A stretch of DNA of 64,000 nt from Amycolatopsis circi (GCF_003385235.1 NZ_PQIA01000020.1:1-64000); one strand, 5' to 3'; counted from the first letter of the stretch, positions 26,168 to 36,162 are shown. Notes: generated by a model not told the origin, from the sequence alone. Numbers and translations: made by a program.

Positions 26168-27190
26168 ATGACCGCGACGCAGCGGCCAGTCCCCGCCGGC
26201 CGGGGCGGCCGGCACCCCAGCGAACCGGCACCGATCCGGGAATCCTTCCGGCGGTTCGCCGGCATGCGCACGCGCGTGCTCGAGGTCGGGCCGCCCGTCG
26301 CCGAGGCACCCGCACCCAAGCGCACGCGCCGCAAGGGCACCGACAAACCTCGCGCTCCCCGGCTCGTGTTGCTCCACGGGTATTGCGACAGTGCCGACAC
26401 GTGGCGTCCGGTACTCGGAGAACTAGCCGAGGCGGGCATCGCCGCGATCGCGGTCGATCTTCCGGGCTTCGGCGAAGCGCAGCCGCTGCGCCCCGGTCCG
26501 ATGCTGCCGCAGCTCGACGCGTTCACCGCCGCGGTGGTCCGCGAACAGGCCGTGCTTGGCCCGGTGGTGCTCGCGGGAAACTCGCTCGGCGGCACGATGA
26601 GCCTGCGCGCGGCACAGAACCACCGGCTGCCGACCGCGGGCGCGGTGTCGATCGCCGCGCCCGGTTTCGTCGACTCGTGGCTGGTGCGCACGGTCGGACG
26701 CAACCCGTTGCCGCTGCGGCTGTACTCCTCGCTTCCGTTGCCGGTTCCGGGTTTTCTGGTCCGCGCGGTCGCCGAACAGCTGGTGCCGCGGATCCTCTAC
26801 GCCGACTCGCGCCACGCGGACGCGGGCCAGGTCCGGCGGTTCACCACGCTCTTCCCCGACTACCGGGCCACCACGTCCCGGCTCGAAGAGGCCCGACAGC
26901 TCGTCGCGGAGCTGGCCGACGCCTACCGGCTCGACCAGATCAAGATCCCGCTGCTCGCGGTCGCGTGCGGCAAGGACAAGCTGGTGACGGCCGCGTCCGG
27001 GCGGAAGCTGCACACCCTGGTGCCGCACAGCAGGCTCGTCGTCCGCGAGGACTGGGGCCACTGCCCGCAGCTGGACGACCCGGCCGAGGTCGCGGAACTG
27101 CTAACCTTCTTCGCCGCGGGCGCGGTCCGCTCGCTCGCCCGCCCGGCGCCCACGGTCAACGACGTCGAGGACGACTCCGCGACCGGGTGA
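26168..27190 (+). CDS. Alpha/beta hydrolase
   Basis: Protein of 340 aa. The hydrolase core runs from LVLLHGYCDSADTW (oxyanion region) through the nucleophile elbow GNSLGG to the catalytic His in DWGHCPQLDDP; the Asp is probably in VACGKDKL. A basic linker (KRTRRKGTDKPRAPR) separates a short N-terminal extension that is not part of the fold. No signal peptide. The ATG follows GGAG. Substrate unknown. Confidence 0.9.
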   Translation: MTATQRPVPAGRGGRHPSEPAPIRESFRRFAGMRTRVLEVGPPVAEAPAPKRTRRKGTDKPRAPRLVLLHGYCDSADTWRPVLGELAEAGIAAIAVDLPGFGEAQPLRPGPMLPQLDAFTAAVVREQAVLGPVVLAGNSLGGTMSLRAAQNHRLPTAGAVSIAAPGFVDSWLVRTVGRNPLPLRLYSSLPLPVPGFLVRAVAEQLVPRILYADSRHADAGQVRRFTTLFPDYRATTSRLEEARQLVAELADAYRLDQIKIPLLAVACGKDKLVTAASGRKLHTLVPHSRLVVREDWGHCPQLDDPAEVAELLTFFAAGAVRSLARPAPTVNDVEDDSATG

Positions 27191-27309
27191 CTCAGGCTGC
27201 CGAGATCGTCACACTATGGAGTCGGTGACAGGCGCGGCGCCTCCGGGTACGGTGCCCTGCCAGGGCCCGGAACCCGGGTCCGGCGAACCACCAGTCTGAG
27301 GAGACATCG

Positions 27310-28821
27310 ATGTCAGCTCCGCGCGGCCCGAACCTGGGCTCCGGGACCGGGATCTTCCGGCGGAAGCCGATCGAAACCATCGAGCACGCCGGCGAAACCG
27401 GCCTGCAGCGCACGCTCGGCCTGCGGCAGCTGACCGCGATCGGCGTCGGCGGCATCATCGGCGCGGGCATCTTCTCGCTCGCCGGGGCGGTCGCGAACAA
27501 GACCGCGGGCCCGGCCGTGCTGATCTCGTTCCTGATCGCGGGCATCGCGAGCGCCGCGGCGGCGTTCTCCTACGCCGAGTTCGCCGGCCTCATCCCGCGC
27601 GCGGGCTCCGCCTACACCTACGGGTACGCGGTGCTCGGCGAGATCGTCGGCTGGTTCATCGGCTGGGACCTGCTGCTGGAGTACACCGCGATCGTGTCCG
27701 TGGTGGCGATCGGGATCTCGGGCTACTTCAACGATCTGCTCGGTTTCCTGCACGTCTCGCTGCCGCACTGGATGTCCGGCGCGCCCGGGACGGAACCGGC
27801 GGGCGTCGAATCAGGGTCGTACAAGATCAATCTATTCGCAGTGCTGCTCTGCCTGCTGATCGCCTTCATTCTCAACCAGGGCATGAAGAACGCGGCGCGC
27901 TTCGAAACGCTGCTGGTGTATCTGAAGGTCGGCCTGGTGCTGCTGGTGATCGTGGTCGGCGCCTTCCACATCCAGAGCGGCAACTACAGCAACTTCTTCC
28001 CGTTCGGCCTCAGCGGCGCTTTCACCGGCGCGGCAACGGTGTTCTTCGCGGTCTTCGGCTACGACGCGATGTCGACCGCGGCCGAGGAGTCGCAGGACTC
28101 GCAGAAGCACATGCCGAAGGCGATCATCTACTCGCTGGCGATCTCGATGGTGCTGTACGTGCTGGCCTGCCTGGTCCTGACCGGCATGGTGAAGTACACC
28201 GACATCAACCCGGAAGCCGCGTTCTCGAGCGCGTTCGCGAAGGTCGGTCTCGGCTGGCTGGGCGCGATCATCGCGGTAGGCGCGATCATCGGCATCCTGA
28301 CGGTGCTGTTCACTTTCTTGATGGGCGCGACGCGCGTGGGCTACTCGATGAGCCGCGACGGCCTGCTGCCGAAGTGGTTCGCGAAGACCCACCCGGTGCG
28401 CAAGGTCCCTTCGCGCATCACGTGGATCCTGGGCGGCGCGTCGGCGCTGATCGCGGGCCTGCTCCCGATCGGCGAGGCCGCGGAGCTGACGAACATCGGC
28501 ATCCTGCTGGCATTCGTGGTCGTGTGCATCGCGGTGATCGTGCTGCGCTACAAGCGTCCTGAGCTGCCGCGCACGTTCAAGACGCCGGGCATGCCGGTGG
28601 TGCCGATCATCGGGGTGATCTTCTCGATCTGGCTGATCACGTTCCTGAAGCCGGAAACGTGGCTGCGCTTCGCGATCTGGTTCTTGATCGGGATGGCGAT
28701 CTACTTCTCCTACAGCAAACGGCATTCGGCCATGGAACGGGGCGAGTCCGCTGGCTCTGGCCCGGACTCCGGCTCCGACTCCGGCGACGGGGAGCCCGGG
28801 GTGAAGTCCACTTCGGACTGA
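27310..28821 (+). CDS. APC-superfamily amino acid permease (cationic amino acid type)
   Basis: Twelve-helix transporter of 503 aa. GLRQLTAIGVGGIIGAGIFSL in the first helix and FSYAEFAGLIPRAGSAYTY are the consensus of CAT/YfnA-like APC permeases. The C-terminal tail is Ser/Asp/Gly-rich (SGPDSGSDSGDGE) and probably cytoplasmic. The ATG follows GAGGAG. A strong terminator follows. Cationic or branched amino acids are possible cargo; specificity not readable. Confidence 0.93.
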   Translation: MSAPRGPNLGSGTGIFRRKPIETIEHAGETGLQRTLGLRQLTAIGVGGIIGAGIFSLAGAVANKTAGPAVLISFLIAGIASAAAAFSYAEFAGLIPRAGSAYTYGYAVLGEIVGWFIGWDLLLEYTAIVSVVAIGISGYFNDLLGFLHVSLPHWMSGAPGTEPAGVESGSYKINLFAVLLCLLIAFILNQGMKNAARFETLLVYLKVGLVLLVIVVGAFHIQSGNYSNFFPFGLSGAFTGAATVFFAVFGYDAMSTAAEESQDSQKHMPKAIIYSLAISMVLYVLACLVLTGMVKYTDINPEAAFSSAFAKVGLGWLGAIIAVGAIIGILTVLFTFLMGATRVGYSMSRDGLLPKWFAKTHPVRKVPSRITWILGGASALIAGLLPIGEAAELTNIGILLAFVVVCIAVIVLRYKRPELPRTFKTPGMPVVPIIGVIFSIWLITFLKPETWLRFAIWFLIGMAIYFSYSKRHSAMERGESAGSGPDSGSDSGDGEPGVKSTSD

Positions 28822-28836
28822 TGCTGCGGTTTTTTG

Positions 28837-28875
28837 ATGCGGGGGACGCCTTTTGCGGTGTCCCCCGCATTTTTT
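28837..28875 (+). terminator. Intrinsic terminator after the permease gene
   Basis: Perfect 11-bp stem ATGCGGGGGAC / GTCCCCCGCAT extended by GCC/GGT pairs around a short loop, followed by TTTTTT (28870-28875), 15 nt after the stop codon. Confidence 0.92.
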
Positions 28876-29399
28876 GTGCGCTGCGCTGGGTTCTACGGGC
28901 TAGCTTGAGCCCGTCTCGCCACTCGGGTGCCCGGACAGCTCACCGCAGCTGCGGTGTCGTCATCGCCCGACGGTGAGCTGGCTCTGAGGCCTCCGCGCAG
29001 GCGCACGATCGGGCACCGTTCTCAGCCCACGAACGCACACCGTCTTCACCTCGCGATCGTGCGGCCTGCTCTCGCGAACACTGCCCGCGACCGGATTCAC
29101 GCAGGGTTGTTTCGATTTGCTCCGCCAAGGCTGCACGCGAACGCATCCGCAGCGGTGCCAGGGGAACTCAGCGCAACCGGCCGGACGTACTGCTTGTCCT
29201 GGTGCCAGCAGAGATCCCGCTCGCTCGCCGCCAGCGACTCGACTCACCGCGACCGGTCAGGTCGCCGCGTTTCCAGCAGGGAACACCGTTCTCTCCGCAC
29301 CGCACAGCGGCTCGAGGCACCGCACCCAGCCGAGCTGTCCAGCCGTCGTGGTTCCGTCGGAAAGCCTTGTCAGGACTGGACCTCACCGCAGCGGAGGTC
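28876..29399. other. Gene-free stretch of about 520 nt
   Basis: Between the permease terminator and the stop of the nitronate monooxygenase gene. Frames are open on both strands but have no ribosome-binding sites or recognisable protein. It ends with CTCAGCGCAACCGGCCG shared once (29168) with the 3' end of the adjacent gene. May be a decayed gene or regulatory space. Confidence 0.5.
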
Positions 29400-30449
29400 T
29401 CAGCGCAACCGGCCGAGCCGTTCCGTCGCGGCCTTCGCCTCCGTGCGAAGCCGGGCCACGATCGAGGCCGCGGAACCGTCACCGGCGAGCGGATACGTCT
29501 GCCCAGCCCACAGCGACATCGCCTCCGGGTCGCCAGCCTTCGCGGCCGCCCCGCGAACCGGTTTGCTCAGGTGGTGCAGCTGCGGGTACGCGGCGGGCGC
29601 GTCGGCGGAAAGGTCGCTCAGGACGCGGTTCACCATGCCCCGCGCCGGGCGTCCGCTGAACGCGCGCGTGAACGCCGTCGCCCGGCCAGCCTCGGCGAGC
29701 GCTCGCCGCTGGGTTTCGCCGGTGCCAGCTTCCGTCGCGAGCAGGAAGGCCGTGCCCAGCTGCGCGGCCGACGCACCGGCAGCCAGCACCGCCACGACGT
29801 CGGCTCCGTTGACCAGTCCCCCTGCCGCGACCAACGGCAGGCTCGTGCGCGCGCCGAGCAAACGGAGCAGCGCGAGCAGGCCGTACTCCTCGCCGCCAGC
29901 CGGACTGCCCGGATCGTCGGTGAAGAGACCGCGGTGTCCCCCGGCCTCGAAGCCCTGCACGACCAGCGCGTCGGCCCCGCGCGCGGCTGCGAGGTCGGCT
30001 TCCTCCGGATTCGTGACGGTGACCGCGACTTTGCCGCCGGCCTCGTGGATCCGCTGCACCTCGGCGGACGTCGGCGCACCGAAGGTGAACGACACCACCG
30101 GAACCCGGTGCCGCACGACGAGGTCGAGTTTCGCCGGGTACTCGTCGTCGTCCCAGACCGGTTCGCCGAGTTCGACGCCGTAGCGCACGGCTTCGGCGAG
30201 CAGCCGTTCGCGGTGCGCGGTGAGGTCGGCCACCGACCGGCCGCCGGGCACGAACAGGTTGACGCCGAACCGGCCGCCGGTGAGGTCGGCGGTGTGCGCG
30301 ATCCGGGCGTCCAGCGTCTCCGGGCTGAGGTAGCCGGCGGCGAGGAAACCGAACCCGCCCGCGTTCGTGACGGCGCCGACCAGCTGCGGAGTCGTCGGCC
30401 CGCCCGCCATCGGCGCCACGATCACCGGGAACTCGAGATCATCGAACAT
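29400..30449 (-). CDS. Nitronate monooxygenase (2-nitropropane dioxygenase family)
   Basis: FMN-dependent TIM-barrel enzyme of 349 aa. It opens PVIVAPMAGGPTTPQLVGAVTNAGGFGFL and has GADALVVQGFEAGGHRG and LPLVAAGGLVNGADV, which bind FMN and carry the family His. It should detoxify alkyl nitronates such as propionate-3-nitronate. Divergent from the PPOX-fold gene, with 59 nt between start codons. The last residues ERLGRLR are followed directly by TGA. Confidence 0.92.
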   Translation of the reverse strand: MFDDLEFPVIVAPMAGGPTTPQLVGAVTNAGGFGFLAAGYLSPETLDARIAHTADLTGGRFGVNLFVPGGRSVADLTAHRERLLAEAVRYGVELGEPVWDDDEYPAKLDLVVRHRVPVVSFTFGAPTSAEVQRIHEAGGKVAVTVTNPEEADLAAARGADALVVQGFEAGGHRGLFTDDPGSPAGGEEYGLLALLRLLGARTSLPLVAAGGLVNGADVVAVLAAGASAAQLGTAFLLATEAGTGETQRRALAEAGRATAFTRAFSGRPARGMVNRVLSDLSADAPAAYPQLHHLSKPVRGAAAKAGDPEAMSLWAGQTYPLAGDGSAASIVARLRTEAKAATERLGRLR

Positions 30450-30508
30450 GCCCCGAGCCTAGTGCCGGACCGGAAATGCGCCGGGTCGCCGCCGCGTTGC
30501 AGAAGAGC

Positions 30509-30955
30509 ATGACGGCAACCCTGGAACAGCTCCGCGCGCTGTCGGTGGAGGAGAACGGCCTGGCGACCGTGGCCACGACCCGCGCCGACGGCACCGTGCA
30601 CGCGTCCGTGGTGAACGCGGGCATCCTGAACGACCCGGTGACCGGAAAGCCGAGCGTGGGCTTCGTCGCCGTCGGCGGCGCGCACAAGCTCGCGCTCCTG
30701 CGCCGCAACGGCCACGCGACCGTGACGTTCCGCCGCGGCTGGCGCTGGCTCTCGGCAACCGGCCCGGTCCGCCTGATCGGCCCGGACGACCCCGACCCGT
30801 CCTTCCCTGCCGACGACCTCCCGTCCCTGCTGCGCGACGTTTTCCGCGCCGCCACGGGCACCCACGACGACTGGGCGGAGTACGACCGGGTGATGGCCGC
30901 CGAACGCCGAGCCGCGGTGTTCGTGGAGGTGGGCAAGATCATCGGGAACGGCTGA
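30509..30955 (+). CDS. PPOX-class flavin/F420-binding protein
   Basis: Protein of 148 aa of the pyridoxamine 5'-phosphate oxidase-like split-barrel fold (LATVATTRADGTVHASVVNAGIL, then HKLALLRRNGHATVTFRRGWRWLSATGPVRLIGPDD). Actinobacterial members of this group often use F420. The ATG at 30509 is preceded by AGAAGAG; an upstream in-frame ATG is less likely. Function unknown, probably a reductase. Confidence 0.85.
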   Translation: MTATLEQLRALSVEENGLATVATTRADGTVHASVVNAGILNDPVTGKPSVGFVAVGGAHKLALLRRNGHATVTFRRGWRWLSATGPVRLIGPDDPDPSFPADDLPSLLRDVFRAATGTHDDWAEYDRVMAAERRAAVFVEVGKIIGNG

Positions 30956-30989
30956 CCGAACCCCGCGCAAGACGCTCGGTCCGAGCCGA

Positions 30990-31556
30990 TCAGCCCCTCC
31001 TGACAAGCACCTCGGGCACCACCCGGACCGGGAACGGCCGCCGCGCGTCGAAAACCTCGGCCCCGGCGACCTTGGCGATCCGCTGGTAACAGCCGTCCTC
31101 GTCGAGTTCGAACACAGTCAGTTCGGGTGCGGCCGGGTCGATCACCCAGTAACTCGGCACGCTCAGCCGTTCATAGACCGCCTTTTTGGTGTTCAAGTCG
31201 TGGATCGACGTACTCGGTGACAGCACCTCGACGGCGAGCACGGGCGGCACTGGCAGATCCTTGGCGGTGAAGTCTTCGCTGCGGCCGACCAGAACATCCG
31301 GTTGCAGCTCCATCCGATCGCCGACGTGCACGGCGAATGGTGCGCCGAGGACGTCGAACTCCGGCGGGCAAGCCGCCTCCAGCACGTGGTAGAGCCGGTA
31401 TCCGATCTTCTGATGGCGGTATCCGGGCGCCGGAGTCACGAGCAGCACTCCGTCGATGAGTTCGTAACGGCGGCCATCCTGCGGCATCCCCTCGAGGTCG
31501 TGCACCGTCATGGGGCCCGACCCGGGCGGATACTCGATGTCCGTCATGACCGTCAT
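30990..31556 (-). CDS. Uma2-family protein (PD-(D/E)XK-like nuclease fold)
   Basis: Protein of 188 aa with the Uma2 pattern: RRYELIDGVLLVTPAPGYRHQ, LQPDVLVGR, and AVEVLSPSTSIHDLNTKKAVYERLSVPSYWVID. The Asp and Glu/Lys of QPDVLV and LAVEVLSPS...KK match the PD-(D/E)XK nuclease core. The ATG at 31556 follows AAGGAGAG. Biological role is unknown for the family; it is often multicopy in actinomycetes. Confidence 0.9.
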   Translation of the reverse strand: MTVMTDIEYPPGSGPMTVHDLEGMPQDGRRYELIDGVLLVTPAPGYRHQKIGYRLYHVLEAACPPEFDVLGAPFAVHVGDRMELQPDVLVGRSEDFTAKDLPVPPVLAVEVLSPSTSIHDLNTKKAVYERLSVPSYWVIDPAAPELTVFELDEDGCYQRIAKVAGAEVFDARRPFPVRVVPEVLVRRG

Positions 31557-31625
31557 GGTGCTCTCCTTTCCCTGTTCGCGCCAGAGACTCCCTGTCCGCA
31601 ATTGAGGACACCAGCCGCCACCGAC

Positions 31626-31661
31626 AAAAACGGCGGCTCCGGGGAACCCGGAGCCGCCGTT
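31626..31661 (-). terminator. Intrinsic terminator of lepA
   Basis: Perfect 15-bp stem (AACGGCGGCTCCGGG and complement) with GAA triloop, and five A residues at 31626-31630 on the plus strand giving a U-tract on the minus-strand transcript, 16 nt after the lepA stop. Confidence 0.9.
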
Positions 31662-31676
31662 CACCCGAAGGTGGAC

Positions 31677-33527
31677 CTACTTCTTGTTCTTCCCGTTGTC
31701 CTCAGTGGACAGTGCCGCGACGAACGCTTCCTGCGGCACCTCCACCCGGCCGACGGTTTTCATCCGCTTCTTGCCTTCCTTCTGCTTCTCCAGCAGTTTC
31801 CGCTTCCGCGAAATGTCGCCGCCGTAACACTTGGCGAGCACGTCCTTGCGGATGGCACGAATCGTTTCCCGCGCGATGATCCGCGAACCGATCGCCGCCT
31901 GGATCGGCACCTCGAACTGCTGCCGCGGAATCAGCTCGCGCAATCGCGTCGCCATGCGGTTTCCGTACGTGTAGGCGGCGTCCTTGTGCACAATTGCGGA
32001 GAACGCGTCCACCGTCTCGCCCTGCAGCAGGATGTCGACCTTCACCAGGTCGGCCACCTGCTCGCCGGACTCTTCGTAGTCGAGCGACGCGTAACCGCGC
32101 GTACGCGACTTCAGCGTGTCGAAGAAGTCGAAGATGATCTCCGCGAGCGGAATCGTGTAGCGCAGTTCGACGCGGTCCTCGGACAGGTAGTCCATCCCCA
32201 GCAGGGTGCCGCGCTTCGACTGGCACAGCTCCATGATCGTGCCCACGAACTCCGACGGCGCCAGGATGCTGACCTTCGACACCGGCTCGTGCACCTCGGA
32301 GATCTTCAGCCCGCCCGGCCAGTCCGACGGGTTCGTGACGATCACCTCGCTGCGGTCCTCCAGCACCACGCGGTACACCACGTTCGGCGCGGTCGAAATC
32401 AGGTCGAGCCCGAACTCGCGCTCCAGCCGGTCCCGGGTGATTTCCAGGTGGAGCAGTCCGAGGAACCCACAGCGGAAGCCGAAGCCCAGCGCCACCGACG
32501 TTTCCGGCTCGTAGGTCAGCGCGGCGTCGTTGAGCTGCAGCTTCTCCAGCGCCTCGCGCAACTCCGGGTAGTCCGAGCCGTCCACCGGATACAGCCCGGA
32601 GTAGACCATCGGCTTCGGCTCGCGGTAGCCCGCCAGCGGCTCCTTCGCACCGTTCCGCTCGGCCGTCACGGTGTCGCCGACCTTCGACTGGCGCACGTCC
32701 TTCACGCCGGTGATCAGGTAGCCGACCTCGCCGACGCCGAGGCCCTTGCTGGCCTTCGGCTCCGGCGAGATGATGCCGACCTCCAGCAGTTCGTGCGTGG
32801 CGCCGGTGGACATCATCTTGATCTTCTCGCGCGGCGTGATCTTGCCGTCGACCACCCGGATGTAGGTCACCACGCCGCGGTAGGTGTCGTAGACCGAGTC
32901 GAAGATCATCGCCCGCGCGGGCGCGTCCGAGTCGCCGACCGGAGCCGGGACCTGCTTCACGACCTCGTCGAGCAGCGCGCCGACGCCGACGCCGGTCTTC
33001 GCCGAGACCCGCAGCACGTCGTCCGGCTCGCAGCCGATGATGTGCGCGATCTCGCCCGCGTACTTGTCCGGGTCGGCCGAGGGCAGGTCGATCTTGTTCA
33101 GCACCGGGATGATCTGGAGGTTGTTCTCCAGTGCCAGGTACAGGTTGGCCAGGGTCTGCGCCTCGATCCCCTGCGCGGCGTCCACCAGCAGGATCGCGCC
33201 TTCGCACGCTTCGAGCGCGCGGGACACCTCGTAGGTGAAGTCGACGTGGCCGGGGGTGTCGATCATGTGCAGGACATGATCCCGGCCGTCGACCTGCCAG
33301 GGCAGCCGGACGTTCTGGGCCTTGATCGTGATGCCGCGTTCCCGCTCGATGTCCATGCGGTCGAGGTACTGCGCGCGCATGGCCCGCTCCTCGACGACGC
33401 CGGTGAGCTGCAGCATCCGGTCCGCCAGCGTCGACTTGCCGTGGTCGATGTGGGCGATGATGCAGAAGTTGCGGATCAACTCCGGCGGCGTGAAGGTGGT
33501 GTCGGCGAACGTCTTGGGCGCTGTCAC
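31677..33527 (-). CDS. lepA: Elongation factor 4 (LepA)
   Basis: Translational GTPase of 616 aa that back-translocates stalled ribosomes. G1 [11 protein letters not shown]3 DTPGHVDF and G4 NKIDLPS are followed by EF-G-like domains and the LepA-specific C-terminal domain ending [21 protein letters not shown]. Orthologue of M. tuberculosis Rv2404c by position. Ends with a strong intrinsic terminator. Monocistronic. Confidence 0.97.
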   Translation of the reverse strand: MTAPKTFADTTFTPPELIRNFCIIAHIDHGKSTLADRMLQLTGVVEERAMRAQYLDRMDIERERGITIKAQNVRLPWQVDGRDHVLHMIDTPGHVDFTYEVSRALEACEGAILLVDAAQGIEAQTLANLYLALENNLQIIPVLNKIDLPSADPDKYAGEIAHIIGCEPDDVLRVSAKTGVGVGALLDEVVKQVPAPVGDSDAPARAMIFDSVYDTYRGVVTYIRVVDGKITPREKIKMMSTGATHELLEVGIISPEPKASKGLGVGEVGYLITGVKDVRQSKVGDTVTAERNGAKEPLAGYREPKPMVYSGLYPVDGSDYPELREALEKLQLNDAALTYEPETSVALGFGFRCGFLGLLHLEITRDRLEREFGLDLISTAPNVVYRVVLEDRSEVIVTNPSDWPGGLKISEVHEPVSKVSILAPSEFVGTIMELCQSKRGTLLGMDYLSEDRVELRYTIPLAEIIFDFFDTLKSRTRGYASLDYEESGEQVADLVKVDILLQGETVDAFSAIVHKDAAYTYGNRMATRLRELIPRQQFEVPIQAAIGSRIIARETIRAIRKDVLAKCYGGDISRKRKLLEKQKEGKKRMKTVGRVEVPQEAFVAALSTEDNGKNKK

Positions 33528-33643
33528 TCGGGCTGTCCTCGGGATGGTGGGGGATGTCCGTACCCCATCGTCCCATGGACCTCCGGGTGCGGGTGGGGGT
33601 CATCCCCGATGCGGTCCCGCGCGTCTCGTGATGACCTCGAAGC

Positions 33644-34252
33644 ATGACCACTTCACCCTCCCCCTCGCCTGGTCCCGGCGTCCTCGACGCCGCGCTCGAC
33701 CGGGCTTTCGGCCATCCCAGCGGCCTGCTGGGCAGGCTCGGCGGCAAGCTGATGGCGGTCAGCAACGCCACGACGGAGCACCGCATCGTCGACCTGGCCC
33801 GGCTCGAACCCGACGAGACTGTTCTCGTCATCGGCCCCGGGCCTGGGGTCGGCCTCGACGCGGCGAGCAGACTCGCCGGCGAGGTGATCGGCGTCGAACC
33901 CTCCCCCGAGATGCGCAATCTGTGCACGGACCGCTGTGGCGACCGCGCCGAGGTGCGTGCGGGCAGCGCGGCTCAGACCGGCTGTGTGGACGAAACCGCG
34001 GACGTCGTGCTGACCGTGAACAACGTCCAGCTCTGGGAAGACCGCGCGGCGAGCTTCGCCGAGCTGTTCCGGGTGTTGCGGCCAGGCGGACGGCTGCTGC
34101 TCTCGGCGCACGAGAAGTGGCTTCCGGTGACCCGGCACGAACTCGCCGACGAAGCCGCCGCCACGGGATTCACCGACCTGCAGACCTGGACCTGGGACCC
34201 GCCCGGGTTCGCCGCGCTCGCCGCCCAGCTCCGGGCCGTGAAGCCGAGCTAG
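33644..34252 (+). CDS. Class I SAM-dependent methyltransferase
   Basis: Protein of 202 aa. Motif I is VLVIGPGPGVGLDAASRLAG, with acidic VIGVEPSPEM after it, and LFRVLRPGGRLLLSAHEKW is the usual post-core strand. It lacks a recognisable substrate domain. Starts at ATG 33644, 116 nt from the divergent lepA start; its 3' end overlaps the convergent VOC gene by 4 nt. Substrate unknown. Confidence 0.88.
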   Translation: MTTSPSPSPGPGVLDAALDRAFGHPSGLLGRLGGKLMAVSNATTEHRIVDLARLEPDETVLVIGPGPGVGLDAASRLAGEVIGVEPSPEMRNLCTDRCGDRAEVRAGSAAQTGCVDETADVVLTVNNVQLWEDRAASFAELFRVLRPGGRLLLSAHEKWLPVTRHELADEAAATGFTDLQTWTWDPPGFAALAAQLRAVKPS

Positions 34253-34623
34253 CGCTTGTCGCGCCGCAGCGGATGGTCCTCCGGGACCTCGACGAGGACG
34301 ATCCGCAGCCCGTCCGGGTCGGCGATCCACGCCTCGTCGGTGCCCCACGGTTCGCGACGAGCCTCGCGCACCGGTTCGACCCCGCGTCCGGCCAATTCGG
34401 CCAGAGTCGCCGGGAGATCGCGGACCTGCAGGAACAGGTTGACGTCCGGCCCGGGCCCGGCTTCGCCCGTCCCGACCACCTCGATCGACCCGCCACCGGC
34501 GAAAAACCGCGTGCCACCAGGGAACTCGCGCTCGATCGCGAGGCCGAGAGCGTCGCGGTAGAACGCGGTGGACACCTCGTGGTCGCGGGGGTGGATCAGC
34601 ACCCGGCTGCTCAGTACGTCCAT
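34249..34623 (-). CDS. VOC-family protein (glyoxalase/bleomycin-resistance fold)
   Basis: Protein of 124 aa with one full VOC unit pair: RVLIHPRDHEVSTAFYRDALGLAIE and VNLFLQVRDLPATLAELAGRGVEP, ending AWIADPDGLRIVLVEVPE (the metal-Glu strand). Function not assigned; may detoxify or bind a small molecule. Convergent overlap of 4 nt with the methyltransferase gene. Confidence 0.88.
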   Translation of the reverse strand: MDVLSSRVLIHPRDHEVSTAFYRDALGLAIEREFPGGTRFFAGGGSIEVVGTGEAGPGPDVNLFLQVRDLPATLAELAGRGVEPVREARREPWGTDEAWIADPDGLRIVLVEVPEDHPLRRDKR

Positions 34624-34645
34624 GGTTCCTGCCTACCTGAGCCGC

Positions 34646-35509
34646 TCAGGCGACCGCAATCGCAGCGATCCCGGCCAGCACCACCAGCGATCCGGCGAGC
34701 CGCCGCGCCGCGTTGCGCTCGCGGAGCACCAGCCAGGCGGCGACCCCGCCGAAGACGATCGACAGCTCGCGCGCCGGAGCGACGAGGCTGACCGGCGCGA
34801 TCCGCAGGGCGTACAGGACCAGCAGGTATCCGGCGGGCGAGGCGAATCCGACGATCAGCACCTCGCGCCGGTGGTCACGCCACAGCCGCTTGACCTCGGA
34901 CCGGCCGCGGGCGGCGGCCGGCGCGAGCAGGATGCTCTGACCGATCGCGCCGCCGCCGAAATAGACGAGCGGAGGCACGCCGAGCGAGGTGACCGAGTGC
35001 GCGTCCCAGAGCGTGTAAGCCGCGATGACCGTTCCGGTGGCGACGCCATAGAACACTCCGGCACGACGGGCGTGGGCATCGCCGGTGCTGCCGCCGAGGC
35101 TGATCACCAGGACGCCCGCGACGACGAGGAAGGCTCCGACCAGCCCGAGCACGCCGGGCCGTTCGCCCAGGACCAGGACGGCGACGAGCACCGACACCAG
35201 CGGCCCGGTGCCGCGGGCCAGCGGGTAGACGATCGACAGGTCGCCGACCTCGTAGCCGCGCTGCAGCACGATCCCGTACACGACGTGCAGGACCGCGGTG
35301 ACCAGCGCGGCGAGCAGCCAAGTCCATTGTGGACGTTCCGGTTCGACGGCCAGCGCCACCGCGATCGCCGGGAGCATCGCCGCCGCGGAAACCGTGTAGT
35401 ACAGCCAGACGAATCGCGGACCGCCGCCGGAAACCCGTTTGGCGGCGAGATTCCACGCGGCGTGCACGACCGCGGCGACGAGGACCATGGCGAGGGCAGT
35501 GGTGTTCAT
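34646..35509 (-). CDS. EamA/DMT-family transporter
   Basis: Ten-helix membrane protein of 287 aa made of two EamA repeats (VHAAWNLAAKRVSGGGPRFV in the first, VYPLARGTGPLVSVLVAVLVLGERPGVLGL joining them, and APARELSIVFGGVAAWLVLRERNAARRLAG in the second). Typical exporter of metabolites. Substrate unknown. Lies 22 nt upstream of the VOC gene in the same direction, so the two may form an operon. Confidence 0.9.
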   Translation of the reverse strand: MNTTALAMVLVAAVVHAAWNLAAKRVSGGGPRFVWLYYTVSAAAMLPAIAVALAVEPERPQWTWLLAALVTAVLHVVYGIVLQRGYEVGDLSIVYPLARGTGPLVSVLVAVLVLGERPGVLGLVGAFLVVAGVLVISLGGSTGDAHARRAGVFYGVATGTVIAAYTLWDAHSVTSLGVPPLVYFGGGAIGQSILLAPAAARGRSEVKRLWRDHRREVLIVGFASPAGYLLVLYALRIAPVSLVAPARELSIVFGGVAAWLVLRERNAARRLAGSLVVLAGIAAIAVA

Positions 35510-35901
35510 CCGGACCCCTTCAGGTTTTCAGCGCATGCCGAAGACCGGGTCCTCCAGGCTTTTGTCCCGTCAGATGAACGGCAGGGCTCGGTGCCCCGCC
35601 GAAGGTGCCGCTCGGACCAGGCCCGCCCGCCCTCGTTGTCTTCGCGACCCGCTCTGCGGGACCACGGGCAGGCGACGGAACCCTAGGCACTACCGAAATC
35701 CACCGTAACGGAGCCGCGGGCGGAATGCCGAACGGTTACCGGCTCCGGGGCCCGCTCCGGAGCCGCGAGCAGGGCTGTTAAGATTTTCGACTGTTGCCGT
35801 GCGGCATTCCGTCAAGGAGGAAACCCGGCCGTCCCTCGGGACCGGTCCGGAGCCACGCGAACGCGGCAGCGACCTTCACCGAGTGAAAGAGGAACGCCTC
35901 C
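35510..35901 (+). other. Gene-free stretch with rpsT upstream region
   Basis: 392 nt between the EamA gene and rpsT, which are divergent. A hairpin GGCTCCGG...CCGGAGCC (35740-35763) precedes TTAAGATTTT (35778-35787), a possible -10 region for rpsT, and GTCCC-TC-GGGAC lies in the presumed untranslated leader (about 35831-35842). S20 leaders are autoregulated in some bacteria; nothing here proves that. Confidence 0.45.
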
Positions 35902-36162
35902 ATGGCCAACATCAAGTCGCAGGTCAAGCGCATCGACACGAACGAGAAGGCGCGCCAGCGCAACCTGGCGATCCGGTCCTCGGTGAAGACCGCGATCCGC
36001 AAGTTCCGCGAGGCCGCCGAAGCCGGTGACAAGGACAAGGCCCTCGAACTGCAGCGCGACGCCGCTCGCAAGCTCGACAAGGCCGTCACCAAGGGCGTCA
36101 TCCACGCCAACCAGGCCGCGAACAAGAAGTCGGCTCTCGCGAAGCGCGCGAACCAGCTCTGA
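35902..36162 (+). CDS. rpsT: Ribosomal protein S20 (bS20)
   Basis: Protein of 86 aa, Lys/Arg/Ala-rich, starting [21 protein letters not shown] as in all S20 proteins and ending [12 protein letters not shown]. Binds 16S rRNA in the small subunit. The order rpsT then holA on the opposite strand matches M. tuberculosis Rv2412-Rv2413c. Followed by an intrinsic terminator. Confidence 0.98.
   Translation: MANIKSQVKRIDTNEKARQRNLAIRSSVKTAIRKFREAAEAGDKDKALELQRDAARKLDKAVTKGVIHANQAANKKSALAKRANQL

Noticed and set aside
28927..30183. 418-codon plus-strand frame over the gap and nitronate monooxygenase gene
   Set aside because: Antisense to a clear enzyme and Ser/Arg-rich in the way of shadow frames.
31302..33647. 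781-codon plus-strand frame opposite lepA
   Set aside because: Shadow of lepA; no ribosome-binding site or recognisable domain.
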